A stretch of 64,000 bases of DNA from MGBC114844 sp910585855 (lineage in GTDB: Bacteria; Bacillota; Clostridia; Lachnospirales; Lachnospiraceae), in NCBI GenBank assembly GCA_965646165.1, contig CBFFYP010000008.1, positions 17,459-81,458 on the forward strand. The letters are read 5' to 3'. Positions 8,280 through 17,537 of this stretch are shown here, in pieces. Under the pieces are notes generated by a model that was given only the letters and a program-made list of their open reading frames with translations, was not told the DNA's origin and did not search any database. Position 1 is the first letter of the stretch; each line of letters opens with the position of its first letter. Made by a program: the position numbers and the translations under genes.

Positions 8280-8467
8280 TATATTAACCTCGTATTCTTT
8301 CTTATTGATTCGATTTCATTATGTCATGTATTTTTTCTTAGTATCATGATAAGAGATTTTCACTTTTTTTGCAACCTTTTTCACGAATTTTATAAATTCC
8401 TGTTGTTGTTAGATAAAAAGCAAGGATAAAAAGAATCTTTCTATGTCACTTTATTGTAAATGTTTAC

Positions 8468-8566
8468 AGAAAGAAGGTCTGCTAAGAGTTATCATTTCCG
8501 GTCGGCACTTAGACGCTGCAAGGCATCTTAGGTCTGCTCAGGATAAACTTATAAATTTAAAAATTG
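8468..8566 (+). repeat. Fragment of a VAP class C element (C3)
   Basis: AAGGTCTGC, TCATTTCCGGTCGGCACTTAG and GACGCTGCAAGGC resemble the inverted middle of class C elements (AAGTGCCGACGGGAAATGA on the other strand). It runs into CAGGATAAACTTATAAATTT, a short sequence that also flanks other class A copies (see 25050-25075). Confidence 0.45.
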
Positions 8567-8567
8567 A

Positions 8568-8716
8568 GGACGCCAGATTCGAAAACGGTGGGCAGCCTGC
8601 TGTTCCGGTTTCCAAAAGCAAGAAGTCTAAGAATTTCTAACTTTTTTCCAAAGTCACTGCAGGCTGCCCACTGTTTTCGAATCTGGCTGTTTCTTGACCC
8701 CAGAACAAAAAGAGAA
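8568..8716 (+). repeat. VAP element A2, core deleted
   Basis: Class A arms with only the arm-proximal part left. GGACGCCAGATTCG and CGGTGGGCAGCCTGC pair with GCAGGCTGCCCACTG and CGAATCTGGCTG. The whole GGGGCG...CGCCCC core is missing, leaving a hairpin of about 150 bp. The terminus TTTCTTGACCCCAGAACAAA is present. Confidence 0.8.
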
Positions 8717-8785
8717 TCACATTTAAACCTTTTTAAAAGTCGGTTTCTGTTCTGTAATAAAATATAATTTTTATCGCTATCCAAT

Positions 8786-9121
8786 CAACAGCGAGAGGCG
8801 GTTTGCTTCTGTCCTTTGCCTGCGACTTCGGAGAATGGTTAGAAAGTCTTGGGCTTCTGTGGGACTACCTAGAATTTTTTTGCATATCCTGCTTTCATGC
8901 AGGGTATGCAAAAAAAAGGGGCGTGTTTAGCCCGGATGATAGGGAAGAGGATGTTTTATGGCTGGTAAAATTTTTCTTTACACTTGTTGTGTTTCGGTTG
9001 TGGTGAGGGCGAATTGCGCCCCGGTTCGTCCGGTTGGATGAACCGAAATCAGAAGCCGTAGACTTTCTTACCGTTTGGAGCGGAGCAGGCAAAGGACAGA
9101 AGCAAACCGCCTTTTGCGTCC
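8786..9121 (-). repeat. VAP element B2 (inverted)
   Basis: Class B on the minus strand, from CAGCGAGAGGCGGTTTGC to GCAAACCGCCTTTTGCGTCC, with a complete shared core. With A2 it forms the reverse complement of the B1/A1 compound unit. The stretch from 9122 to 9476 downstream holds only AT-rich sequence and one hairpin. Confidence 0.85.
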
Positions 9122-9268
9122 GGTGAAAACCACCCCCCGCAGCATTCTAATCTCCAAAAGCCTAATTTTTTCCAGAAAAATACCCGAATATTCCAAGAAA
9201 ACGAAAATTCCTGTTATGGGAAATTTTTTCGAAGAATTAGATTTATGAGTTAAATTAAACATACAAAT

Positions 9269-9289
9269 AGGGGAAAATTTTTTCCCCTA
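9269..9289. terminator. Palindromic terminator-like hairpin after trkH
   Basis: TAGGGGAAAA pairs with TTTTCCCCTA, with A/T runs on both sides. It lies downstream of trkH on the minus strand, about 190 nt past the stop. Confidence 0.45.
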
Positions 9290-9476
9290 CTTGATGTTCA
9301 ACTCTATAAAAACAGAAATTCTGAAATATTTAGTCGAAGCTGGTCGGCACAAGATATAAAAACTAGCACCGGCAGCTCCATTTGTTATTTTTAATCATAT
9401 TGTATAATTGTGTCTAAAATGTTTCTGAAAAAGAAAGAAAACATTAATAAATTATAAACTATTTACAACCAAAAAA

Positions 9477-10919
9477 CTAGGATTTTCTCCAAGTTCCGGG
9501 ATGGAATAAAATCATCATAGGAATAATTTCTAAACGTCCTGCCAGCATATCAAAGATCAGCACATATTTTGAAAAAATAGAAAATGCTGAAAAATTTCCA
9601 TTTGGTCCGACCATATTAAGTCCCGGTCCGATATTGTTTAAAGTAGCGGTAACTGCAGTAAAGTTGGTAGTAAAGTCAAATCCATCCAAACTAATCAGTA
9701 GAACCGAAAGAGTATAGATAACCGCATAACTCATTAAAAATACATTGCAGGATCGGACGGTAGTGTGATCAATGGCTTTGCCGTCCATTTTAATGACACG
9801 GATTTGTCTGGGATGAATCTGCTGCATCAGTTCTTTTTTGACCTGTTTTAAATAGATCATAATACGGGAAACTTTGATTCCTCCTCCGGTTGAACCGGCA
9901 CAAGCACCGATAAACATCAGAGCAACCATAATAGAACGGCAAAATTCTGGCCATTGATCGAAGTTTACAGTGGCATATCCGGTAGTGGTCATAATAGAAG
10001 CAACCTGAAAGGCAGTATGGTGAAAACTTTCAAAAATGCTGCCACCGGATTGGATTAAAGTAATGGTAATAAAAAAAACTGCTCCTGCGTAGAAGAAAAA
10101 ATACCAGCGTACCTCTTCGATTTGAAAAGCATCTTTTATTTTATGAATTAGAATATAATAGTAAAAAGTAAAGTTTACACCAAAAAGAAACATAAATACA
10201 GTAATTACACCTTGCAGATAGACAGAGTATCCAGCGATACTGTCTGCTTTAATACCAAATCCTCCTGTACCTGCGGTACCAAATGCATGACAGAGAGAAT
10301 CAAAGAGAGGCATATTTCCAATTAGCAAAAGAATAATTTCTATAATAGTCATTGCAAAATAAATGGCATATAGTAAAAATGCGGTCTGCTGCATCTTTGG
10401 AACAAGTTTGCCTACAGAAGGTCCCGGGCTTTCTGCTTTCATTAAATTGATAGTAGAACCGCCTGACATAGGAAGAATGGCAAGGATGAAAACCAAAACA
10501 CCCATACCGCCGATCCAGTGGCTGAAACTGCGCCAAAATAGATTGGCATGAGAAAGATTTTCTACATTATTTAAAATACTTGACCCTGTTGTAGTAAAAC
10601 CAGAAGTAATTTCAAATAGTGCATCGGTATAGCTTGGAATATCTTGATTGAGTACAAAAGGAAGCGCACCGATTAAACTCATAACAATCCAGCTTAATGA
10701 TACCGCAAGAAAACCTTCTTTTGCATAAAAAGTAGCACTTTTTGGTTTGCAGATTCTTGCCAGTTTGCCGAGAATAAAACAAAAAACGGCAAGACTTAGA
10801 TAGATAATAGCATCCTTTCGTTCTCCATAACAGATACCAACTAGGCAGGGAAGCAGCATAAAAAGCCCTAACAGCATAATGACTCTGCCTAGTATAGAAT
10901 TAATTAACCGATAATTCAT
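9477..10919 (-). CDS. trkH: Potassium uptake protein TrkH/KtrB family (membrane pore)
   Basis: A 480-residue integral membrane subunit of a Trk/Ktr potassium transporter. Four pore loops with selectivity-filter glycines are visible: GFTTTGSSI, AFGTAGTGGFGIK, MTTTGYATVNF and NNIGPGLNMVG, between about ten hydrophobic helices. It works with the TrkA regulatory subunit encoded just upstream. The start at 10919 (MNYRLIN) is chosen because GAGGTGG precedes it at good spacing; a GTG three codons earlier is possible. The gene lies 11 nt behind trkA. The C-terminus (HPGTWRKS) is normal for the family. Confidence 0.93.
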   Translation of the reverse strand: MNYRLINSILGRVIMLLGLFMLLPCLVGICYGERKDAIIYLSLAVFCFILGKLARICKPKSATFYAKEGFLAVSLSWIVMSLIGALPFVLNQDIPSYTDALFEITSGFTTTGSSILNNVENLSHANLFWRSFSHWIGGMGVLVFILAILPMSGGSTINLMKAESPGPSVGKLVPKMQQTAFLLYAIYFAMTIIEIILLLIGNMPLFDSLCHAFGTAGTGGFGIKADSIAGYSVYLQGVITVFMFLFGVNFTFYYYILIHKIKDAFQIEEVRWYFFFYAGAVFFITITLIQSGGSIFESFHHTAFQVASIMTTTGYATVNFDQWPEFCRSIMVALMFIGACAGSTGGGIKVSRIMIYLKQVKKELMQQIHPRQIRVIKMDGKAIDHTTVRSCNVFLMSYAVIYTLSVLLISLDGFDFTTNFTAVTATLNNIGPGLNMVGPNGNFSAFSIFSKYVLIFDMLAGRLEIIPMMILFHPGTWRKS

Positions 10920-10930
10920 CACTTCCACCT

Positions 10931-12304
10931 CTACCTTCCGTTATTTAGCAGAATATCGGAAATATCCTGCAGTCCTTTATGTGTAGTTACCACAATAACT
11001 GTATCATGAAGCCGGATAACATCACGCCCGGAAGGAGTAATAATCTGATTTCCTCTTACAATACAGCAGATAAGCAGGTTTTTCTTTAGCTGCAGATCGA
11101 TAAGCGGAATATCAGTAACGGAGCTATTTTCACCAACATGAAATTCTAATGCTTCTACTTGGTTGTCCATCAGACGGTAGAGGGCTTCTACATTGCTTCC
11201 ATAGGAATTGCTTTGGCTTCGAGCATACTGTAAAATATGTTCTGCCGTAATATGTTTTGGAGAAATAATACTTCCTACTGGAAGTTCATCTATAATTTCA
11301 TCTAATTCCAAACGGTTGATTTTAATAATCCTTTTACAGTTTGGATTGACCTTATTGGCAAATAAGGAGAGAAAGACATTTTCTTCGTCCATATTGGTCA
11401 GCGCAACAAAAGCATCCGTAGAGGCAAGCCCTTCTTCTAATAAAATATCATGTTCTGTAGCATCGGCATAGATAATAGTTGCCTTTGGTATATTGACACT
11501 TAACAGATCACAGCGCTCTCGATTGCGTTCAATAATCTTTACATGAATACCGGAATCCATCAGCATTTTAGAAAGATAGTAGGAGATTGTACCTCCTCCT
11601 GCAATCATAACATTGCGTATTTCACGTGTAACAGCCAATTTGGTAGCTTTATAAAAAGCACGGATTTTTTCTTTTGGCAAAATAACAGAAATCATATCCC
11701 CTGCCTGCAGAACGGTATTTCCGTTTGGAATACTGACCTGATGGTCATGAACCAAAATACAGATTAAGATTTCATGATTAAATCGTTTTGAAAAAGCCTG
11801 TACTGTAATATTATGCAGAGGACTGCGTTCTGAGATTGCTACACGCAGCAAATCGACACGACCTTTTGCAAAAGTATCAACTTCCATTGCATCTGGAATT
11901 TGAATTAAATGGGCAATTTCTCTTGCAGCGGCAAATTCTGGATTAATTGCTAAAGAAATATCTAAACATTGTTTTAAATAAGCAATTTCCCGAAAATATT
12001 CTGGATTGCGGACACGGGCAATGGTTCTACATTCTGTAGTTTTTCTGGCAATCAGGCAGCTTAGCAGATTGATTTCGTCTTGATCTGTTACGGCAATCGA
12101 TAGATCAGCGTCTTCAATACCGGCTTCCTGAAGGGTGCGAAAATTCGTTCCGTTTCCGACAATTCCCTGTAAGTCGAGTGAAGTAAGTGCAGACTGGAGG
12201 CGGGCAGCCGAATTATCAATAATTACGATATCGTGCTTTTCGTCATTTAATTGTTGTGCAAGAGCATAACCTACTTTGCCGCAGCCTATAATGATGATTT
12301 TCAT
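10931..12304 (-). CDS. trkA: Trk potassium transporter regulatory subunit TrkA
   Basis: A 457-residue peripheral cytoplasmic subunit that gates the TrkH pore in response to bound nucleotides. It has the duplicated layout of full-length TrkA: two RCK/TrkA-N Rossmann domains, starting IIIGCGKVGYALA and VMIAGGGTISYYLSKML, each followed by a TrkA-C domain (about residues 150-220 and 370-455). It is the first gene of the trkA-trkH operon; AAGGAG lies before the ATG. The upstream 160 nt on the minus strand is very AT-rich and probably holds the promoter. Confidence 0.94.
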   Translation of the reverse strand: MKIIIIGCGKVGYALAQQLNDEKHDIVIIDNSAARLQSALTSLDLQGIVGNGTNFRTLQEAGIEDADLSIAVTDQDEINLLSCLIARKTTECRTIARVRNPEYFREIAYLKQCLDISLAINPEFAAAREIAHLIQIPDAMEVDTFAKGRVDLLRVAISERSPLHNITVQAFSKRFNHEILICILVHDHQVSIPNGNTVLQAGDMISVILPKEKIRAFYKATKLAVTREIRNVMIAGGGTISYYLSKMLMDSGIHVKIIERNRERCDLLSVNIPKATIIYADATEHDILLEEGLASTDAFVALTNMDEENVFLSLFANKVNPNCKRIIKINRLELDEIIDELPVGSIISPKHITAEHILQYARSQSNSYGSNVEALYRLMDNQVEALEFHVGENSSVTDIPLIDLQLKKNLLICCIVRGNQIITPSGRDVIRLHDTVIVVTTHKGLQDISDILLNNGR

Positions 12305-12470
12305 ATTAAAGTACTCCTTAATTGATAAAATGGTAAAATTTTTTTTATAAATATTATAAATAATTACTTAGAAGTTTACCATAAAACAAAGGAGAAATAA
12401 ACTCTATTTTATAAAATCTTTCATTAGGTTTTTAGAGATAGGATGCTGCCGAAAAGGGTTTTCTCTCACC

Positions 12471-12640
12471 GGACGCCAGAGGCGGTCTGGTCTGCTCCTT
12501 TTCTTTGCTTGCTTCGCTCTACGAATGGTAAGAAGGTCTAGGGCTTTTGTATCTATGCACATCCAACCGGACGAACCGGGTGTAGGGAAGGATTTTACCA
12601 GCCGCAAGACCGCCTCTCGCTGTTAGTTGAATTATGGTAG
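12471..12640 (+). repeat. VAP element B3, core deleted
   Basis: GGACGCCAGAGGCGGTCTGG on the left and AAGACCGCCTCTCGCTGTTAG on the right. A piece of the core (CGGACGAACCGGGTGTAGGGAAGG) remains, but the CGGGCTAAACACGCCCC part is gone. The stretch 12305-12770 otherwise holds the trkA upstream region and the leader of the next gene. Confidence 0.7.
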
Positions 12641-12770
12641 AAGTTTGGATGAGATTCTTTTTTTGTTTCTTGAATCCGAAACAAAAAATTTCTTTTCATT
12701 TGTTGAAAATACTGTTATAATAAACACTGGTTTACAATTTTTAATAAATCGAAAAAAGGTTGGTGAAAGA

Positions 12771-14366
12771 ATGAAATCTATTTTATCGAATAAGCTGTAT
12801 TTGTATCTGACGGAGTTTTTTGCCGGGATGTCGGTTATGGCGGTAGAATTAGGGGCAAGCAGATTGCTAGCACCTTATTTTAGTTCCTCGCAGATTGTAT
12901 GGACTATTATTATTGGAACAATTATGATTGCTATGGCATTGGGGAATATTTACGGCGGAAGAACTGCAGATAAAAATCCAAATCCTGATCGTTTGTATAA
13001 AAGAATTTTAATTGCCGCTGTTTGGATTGCAGCAATTCCGGTTGCAGGAAAATATATTATTTTAGGAATTTCGGCACTTTTGATTTTTTCGGTTGACAGT
13101 CATTTTTTGATTTGGTCGGCATTTTTTGCCTGTATTGTAATTTTTGTATTTCCTTTGTTTTTATTGGGAACGGTAACTCCTTCTCTTACGAAATATGCAG
13201 TAGAAAGTTTAGAAGATAATGGAAAGACGGTTGGAACACTGGGGGCATTTCAAACGATTGGAAGTATTTTAGGAACGTTTCTTCCAACATTTGTAACTAT
13301 TCCTGCAGTTGGAACGTCGATTACTTTTTTGATTTTTGCAGGGATTCTTTTGCTACTTTCCATTATTTATTTTATCAGTGCAAAGACAGGAAAGAAGCAG
13401 GCAGTAATAGGAATGGTTTTATTTTTGGTCTGTTGTATTTTTGGAAGTTCTAACAGTTTTGCTTTTTGGGAAGCGGATCTTACTTATGAGGGAGAGTCGG
13501 TATACAATTATCTGCAGGTAAAAGAGGATGAAAATACAGTGATTTTATCTACAAATGTATTGTTTGGGGTACAGTCTATGCTGAAAAAAGATCAGAGTTT
13601 AACAGGTATGTATTATGACTATGCTATGGCAGCACCGTTTATGGCTGGTGTGGAGGAAAAAGATCAGCTTGAAGTACTGATTCTTGGGATGGGAACAGGT
13701 ACATTTGCAACACAGTGTATGCGGTATTTTGATCATCTGAAAATAGAAGGAGTCGAGATTGATGAAAAGATTACTATGCTTGCAAAACAGTATTTTGAAC
13801 TGCCAGAAGAAGTAGAGGTTACAACTTATGATGGACGGGCTTATTTAAATGCAGTGGATAAAAAGTATGATGTGATTATGGTGGATGCCTATCAGGATAT
13901 TACGATTCCGTTTCAAATGTCCTCGGTAGAGTTTTTTAGATTGGTAAAGGAACACCTGACAGAAGATGGAGTTATGGTGGTCAATATGAATATGCGGGGC
14001 AGTCAGGAAGGAAATATCGATCAATATTTAGCAGATACGATTGCTTCTGTATTTGATACGGTTTATATAGTGGATGTGATGGGTTCTACCAATCGAGAAT
14101 TATTTGCATCATCATCTTTGGATATTTTAGAGGTGATGAAGCGAAATTTAGAAAAAACAGAGGATTCAGAACTATATGGGATGATTGATTGGGTTGCATT
14201 TCGATTGGAAGCTTATCAAGCAGGAAACTATAAAATGACAGACGATCAGGCACCGGTGGAAGTGTTGGGAATGAAAGTAATTGATGAATTGATTGGAGAA
14301 GAAGTGGAGTATTACCGTGCTATTTTTGAAGAACGAGGAATACGGGGTTTACTGGAAGAAATGTAA
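12771..14366 (+). CDS. Membrane-fused spermidine-synthase-like protein
   Basis: A 531-residue protein with about seven transmembrane helices in the first 230 residues (from LYLYLTEFFAGMSVMAVELGAS) and a cytoplasmic spermidine-synthase/methyltransferase-like domain after that. The nucleotide-binding region is visible as LILGMGTGTFATQ, GVEIDEKI, YDGRAYL and DVIMVDAYQD. Such fusions are widespread; whether they make polyamines is unclear, because the aminopropyltransferase gatekeeper motif is not obvious here. The start at 12771 (MKSILSNK) fits a predicted membrane N-terminus and the family; the earlier in-frame ATG at 12627 would add 48 residues overlapping a repeat tail. An MFS gene follows. 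Confidence 0.8.
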   Translation: MKSILSNKLYLYLTEFFAGMSVMAVELGASRLLAPYFSSSQIVWTIIIGTIMIAMALGNIYGGRTADKNPNPDRLYKRILIAAVWIAAIPVAGKYIILGISALLIFSVDSHFLIWSAFFACIVIFVFPLFLLGTVTPSLTKYAVESLEDNGKTVGTLGAFQTIGSILGTFLPTFVTIPAVGTSITFLIFAGILLLLSIIYFISAKTGKKQAVIGMVLFLVCCIFGSSNSFAFWEADLTYEGESVYNYLQVKEDENTVILSTNVLFGVQSMLKKDQSLTGMYYDYAMAAPFMAGVEEKDQLEVLILGMGTGTFATQCMRYFDHLKIEGVEIDEKITMLAKQYFELPEEVEVTTYDGRAYLNAVDKKYDVIMVDAYQDITIPFQMSSVEFFRLVKEHLTEDGVMVVNMNMRGSQEGNIDQYLADTIASVFDTVYIVDVMGSTNRELFASSSLDILEVMKRNLEKTEDSELYGMIDWVAFRLEAYQAGNYKMTDDQAPVEVLGMKVIDELIGEEVEYYRAIFEERGIRGLLEEM

Positions 14367-14512
14367 AAAATTAATATAGAATATTTTTAATTTTATGGAA
14401 ATCGTTTTACTGTAAAATGGAAGTTTTTTAATCATTTTAAATGGAAATCCTATTCTTAAATCAATGGATAAAGAAAACTTCAAATATAAGAAAAAAGAGC
14501 AGAGGAAAAGAG

Positions 14513-15745
14513 ATGAAAGAAAAATTAACAAGTAAGGAAAGAAATTGGATTTTATATGATGTGGGAAATTCTGCTTTTACTCTGATGGTAGCAACGATTC
14601 TGCCGATTTATTTTAATTATTTGGCAGATAATGCAGGATTATCTTCTGTAGATTATCTGGCTTATTGGGGATATGCTGCTTCAGTTACTACTCTGATTGT
14701 TGCAGTAATAGGACCGATTTTTGGTACATTAGCAGATACAAAAGGTTTTAAAAAACCGATTTTTATGGTTTCTGTTTTCATTGGGGCAGCAGGATGCATC
14801 AGTATGGGATTTATAAAACAATGGCAGATTTTTTTAATTATTTTTATTATAGCGAAAACAGGATATTCTGCCAGTCTGATTTTTTATGATTCGATGTTGG
14901 CGGATATTGCCCCAGAAGAACGAATGGATCAGGTTTCTTCTCATGGATTTGCTTGGGGATATATTGGAAGTTGTATTCCGTTTTTAGCCTGTCTAGGAAT
15001 TGTATTAGGGGCAGAAAAAATTGGTCTGACAATGGAGCAGGCAATGCTGATATCTTTTATAATAATTGCTCTGTGGTGGATTCTTATGACAATTCCTTTA
15101 TGGAAAAGCTACCAGCAGATTAACTATGTAGAGAAGCAAAAATATGCAGTAAGAAACAGTTTAAAACGATTAAAACAGACCTTTCTTAATGTCCGTCAAG
15201 AAAAGAAAATATTTTTATTTTTATTAGCATTTTTCTTTTATATTGACGGAGTTTATACGATTATTGATATGGCAACCGCATATGGATCGGCTTTGGGACT
15301 GGATAGTACAGGACTGTTGCTGGCATTTTTAGTAACGCAGTTTGTGGCATTTCCATTTGCAATTTTGTTTGGATATCTGGCAAAACACTATACGGCAGAT
15401 AAACTGATTATGCTATGCATTATCGCTTATTTAGGAATCGCATTATTTGCCATGTTTTTGGCGACACAGTGGCAGTTTTGGGTATTGGCAGTTTTAGTAG
15501 GAATGTTCCAAGGCGGAATACAGGCATTATCCCGTTCCTATTTTGCTAAAATTATTCCTTCGAATCAGTCAGGAGAATATTTTGGACTTTTAGATATTTG
15601 CGGAAAAGGAGCTTCTTTTATGGGAACTACAGTAGTCAGTTTTATTTCGCAGATTACTGGAGATATCCATTTGGGAGTGGGGATGATAGCTGTTTTATTT
15701 TTAGTCGGATTTGGACTGTTTCGCATGGCTGCAAAAGAAAGTTAA
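14513..15745 (+). CDS. MFS transporter, UMF1/Atg22-like
   Basis: A 410-residue integral membrane transporter with about 12 hydrophobic segments. The N-terminal signature RNWILYDVGNSAFTLMVATI and PIYF matches the UMF1 (Atg22-like) MFS subgroup, and IGPIFGTLADTKGFKKP is the loop 2-3 motif. Members are thought to export small metabolites such as amino acids; the substrate here is unknown. The start at 14513 has AGAGGAAAAG upstream; the earlier ATG at 14441 lacks a site. A class C repeat begins 18 nt after the stop. Confidence 0.85.
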   Translation: MKEKLTSKERNWILYDVGNSAFTLMVATILPIYFNYLADNAGLSSVDYLAYWGYAASVTTLIVAVIGPIFGTLADTKGFKKPIFMVSVFIGAAGCISMGFIKQWQIFLIIFIIAKTGYSASLIFYDSMLADIAPEERMDQVSSHGFAWGYIGSCIPFLACLGIVLGAEKIGLTMEQAMLISFIIIALWWILMTIPLWKSYQQINYVEKQKYAVRNSLKRLKQTFLNVRQEKKIFLFLLAFFFYIDGVYTIIDMATAYGSALGLDSTGLLLAFLVTQFVAFPFAILFGYLAKHYTADKLIMLCIIAYLGIALFAMFLATQWQFWVLAVLVGMFQGGIQALSRSYFAKIIPSNQSGEYFGLLDICGKGASFMGTTVVSFISQITGDIHLGVGMIAVLFLVGFGLFRMAAKES

Positions 15746-15763
15746 TATAAATCAAATGGGGAG

Positions 15764-15946
15764 AGGACACTAAAATCAAGAGGACGCTAAAATCAAAAGG
15801 AAAATCTGCTCCGAGTCCGCTCTCGCTTAGCATTTCCTCGTAGCGGACACATAAGGCACGAAAATACCGTGCCTAAGTGCCGACGGGAAATGATGACCCT
15901 GCGCAGACATTCCTTTTGATTTTGGCTGTGTATCTCCACCGAAAAA
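15764..15946 (+). repeat. VAP element C4
   Basis: Left end GGACGCTAAAATCAAAAGGA, preceded by a near-duplicate GGACACTAAAATC 18 nt earlier. Inner block TCTGCTCCGAGTCCGCTCTCG, TAGCGGACACATAAGGCACG and AAGTGCCGACGGGAAATGATG; right arm TCCTTTTGATTTTGGCTGTG with terminus CTCCACCGAAAAAT. The sub-stem GGCACG/CGTGCC differs from other C copies but is paired. Nothing else is visible up to 16043. Confidence 0.8.
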
Positions 15947-16043
15947 TAAAAATATAAATACTATCTCTTTAGAGTATAATTGAAACGTCAATAAAAATTC
16001 TGCGAAAAGAGATGAGTTTGTACACATCATCTATTTTCTATTA

Positions 16044-16574
16044 TTAAAAAAACATAGACTTTTGATAGATTACTTTTTTATTTTCCGGCAGATGTTCAAG
16101 AACAAACTGCTTTATTTTTTCTATCTCTTCTGGCTTCATATATGTTTTATCCCATACTAAGATAAGGATATCTGTTTTATAAAGGAGTAGATAACGTTTT
16201 AATTCACAGCACATATTAAATCGATCCCAGTGATAGAGTTTTGGAAGTTCTTCTCCTTCCCGTTCAATTAAAATTCCATTATCCATAAGGGTAAAAGTTG
16301 TATTAGCTGTATCAAGTGGGCTTCGGTAGCGAAAGTGCTGTTTGATTCTTAATAGGTAAGAACCTACACTAAAGAGCGGATAACAAGCAATAAGGAGAAA
16401 AATCGGCAGAAATTTTGGTTCAATTCCCTGTGCAATAAAGTAGATACTGCACACAGTAGGAATAAAGGAAGAGAATAGTAGAAATTTATTTTTGATATAG
16501 CGATTCCACATCCCGACATAGATATATTCTTTTCCTGTAGGTTTAAAAGGTGCACTAAAGCGTAGTATTTTCAT
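16044..16574 (-). CDS. YcxB-like membrane protein
   Basis: A 176-residue protein with two hydrophobic helices near residues 30-75 (FLLFSSFIPTVCSIYFIAQG and FLPIFLLIACYPLFSVGSY). A C-terminal cytoplasmic domain follows, where NGILIEREGEELPKLYHWDRF and YLLLYKTDILILVWDKTYM match the YcxB-like C-terminal pattern (a PH-like beta domain). The function of the family is unknown. The start at 16574 (MKILRF) is preceded by AAAGGAG; the longer frame from 16613 would pass through that site. It is transcribed divergently from the following phosphatase gene. Confidence 0.65.
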   Translation of the reverse strand: MKILRFSAPFKPTGKEYIYVGMWNRYIKNKFLLFSSFIPTVCSIYFIAQGIEPKFLPIFLLIACYPLFSVGSYLLRIKQHFRYRSPLDTANTTFTLMDNGILIEREGEELPKLYHWDRFNMCCELKRYLLLYKTDILILVWDKTYMKPEEIEKIKQFVLEHLPENKKVIYQKSMFF

Positions 16575-16796
16575 AGTAGAACTCCTTTCGTATCTAATTT
16601 CTGCATAGGACATTGCAGAATATCTTTGCTATTTTATCATAAAGAAAAGGAAAATACAGCAGATTGAAATAAGAATTTATAAAATATTTAGAATATAATC
16701 TATTGAAGCAAGAAAAAAGTCGTGATAAACTAGAAAACAGCAGAAAAAGATTTTGCGTATAAAAAAGATAGAATCGGGTGGAAATGGAGAGAGAGT

Positions 16797-17501
16797 ATGG
16801 TTTATGTAACATCAGATATTCATGGATGCTATGACGCATTGCAGCGGTTATTATATACCATAAAGTTTTCTGATACAGATATCCTTTATATTGTTGGGGA
16901 TGTGATTGACAGGGGACCAACTTCACTGGAAACCTTGTATTTTGTACGGAAAACAAAAAATATTAAATTGCTTTTGGGAAATCATGAGGAATTTCTGCTG
17001 GAAATTTGTAAAATGATATGGAAAAAAGAAAAAAGCTTTATTAATCTGGATATTTGGTTACAACATGGCGGACAGGAAACGTATCAGACATTTATGCAGC
17101 TTTCTAGAGAGGAACAGAAGGAAATCGTGGAATATCTTTCTGCTTGCCCGTTGTACCAGATTTTGGATAATGAAGAAATGGGAAAGGTGGTTTTAGTACA
17201 TGCGGGGATTTTGGTAGATTCGTCTGCCGCTACTTGGGAAGAGTTGATGGGACGGCAGCAGAGAAATACACTTTTATGGGTAAAGGAAGAGTTTTTATGC
17301 CGCCCTTTTGATGTGATACCAGAGGGGCGGATGGTGTTTGGACATACACCGACTTGTGAGATACAAAGGATACGAAAAGAACATCGCAGATGCGGGATGG
17401 TGTGGAAAGATCAAAAGCGGTGGGGAATTGACGGCGGCTATCTTTTTGGCGGACATCTAATCTGTCTGTGTTTAGATGACTGGAAGGAATATTATATATA
17501 A
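16797..17501 (+). CDS. Metallophosphoesterase, bacterial Ser/Thr phosphatase-like (paralogue 1)
   Basis: A 234-residue calcineurin-like phosphoesterase of the bacterial PrpA/ApaH-like branch. All metal-ligand motifs are present: SDIHGCYDAL, VGDVIDRGP, LLGNHEEFL, VLVHAGI and FGHTPT. It could act on phosphoproteins or dinucleoside polyphosphates. GGAGAGAG lies just before the ATG. It is 36 nt upstream of the aminopeptidase gene, and a second phosphatase with the same motifs lies beyond that gene, suggesting an old duplication. Confidence 0.88.
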   Translation: MVYVTSDIHGCYDALQRLLYTIKFSDTDILYIVGDVIDRGPTSLETLYFVRKTKNIKLLLGNHEEFLLEICKMIWKKEKSFINLDIWLQHGGQETYQTFMQLSREEQKEIVEYLSACPLYQILDNEEMGKVVLVHAGILVDSSAATWEELMGRQQRNTLLWVKEEFLCRPFDVIPEGRMVFGHTPTCEIQRIRKEHRRCGMVWKDQKRWGIDGGYLFGGHLICLCLDDWKEYYI

Positions 17502-17537
17502 ATAAAAAATATAGAAGAAAGATAATAGGTAAAAATA

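Noticed and set aside
12627..12770. Upstream start giving a 579-residue spermidine-synthase-like protein
   Set aside because: The extra 48 residues come from repeat tail and leader sequence, and the downstream ATG starts at the expected membrane helix.
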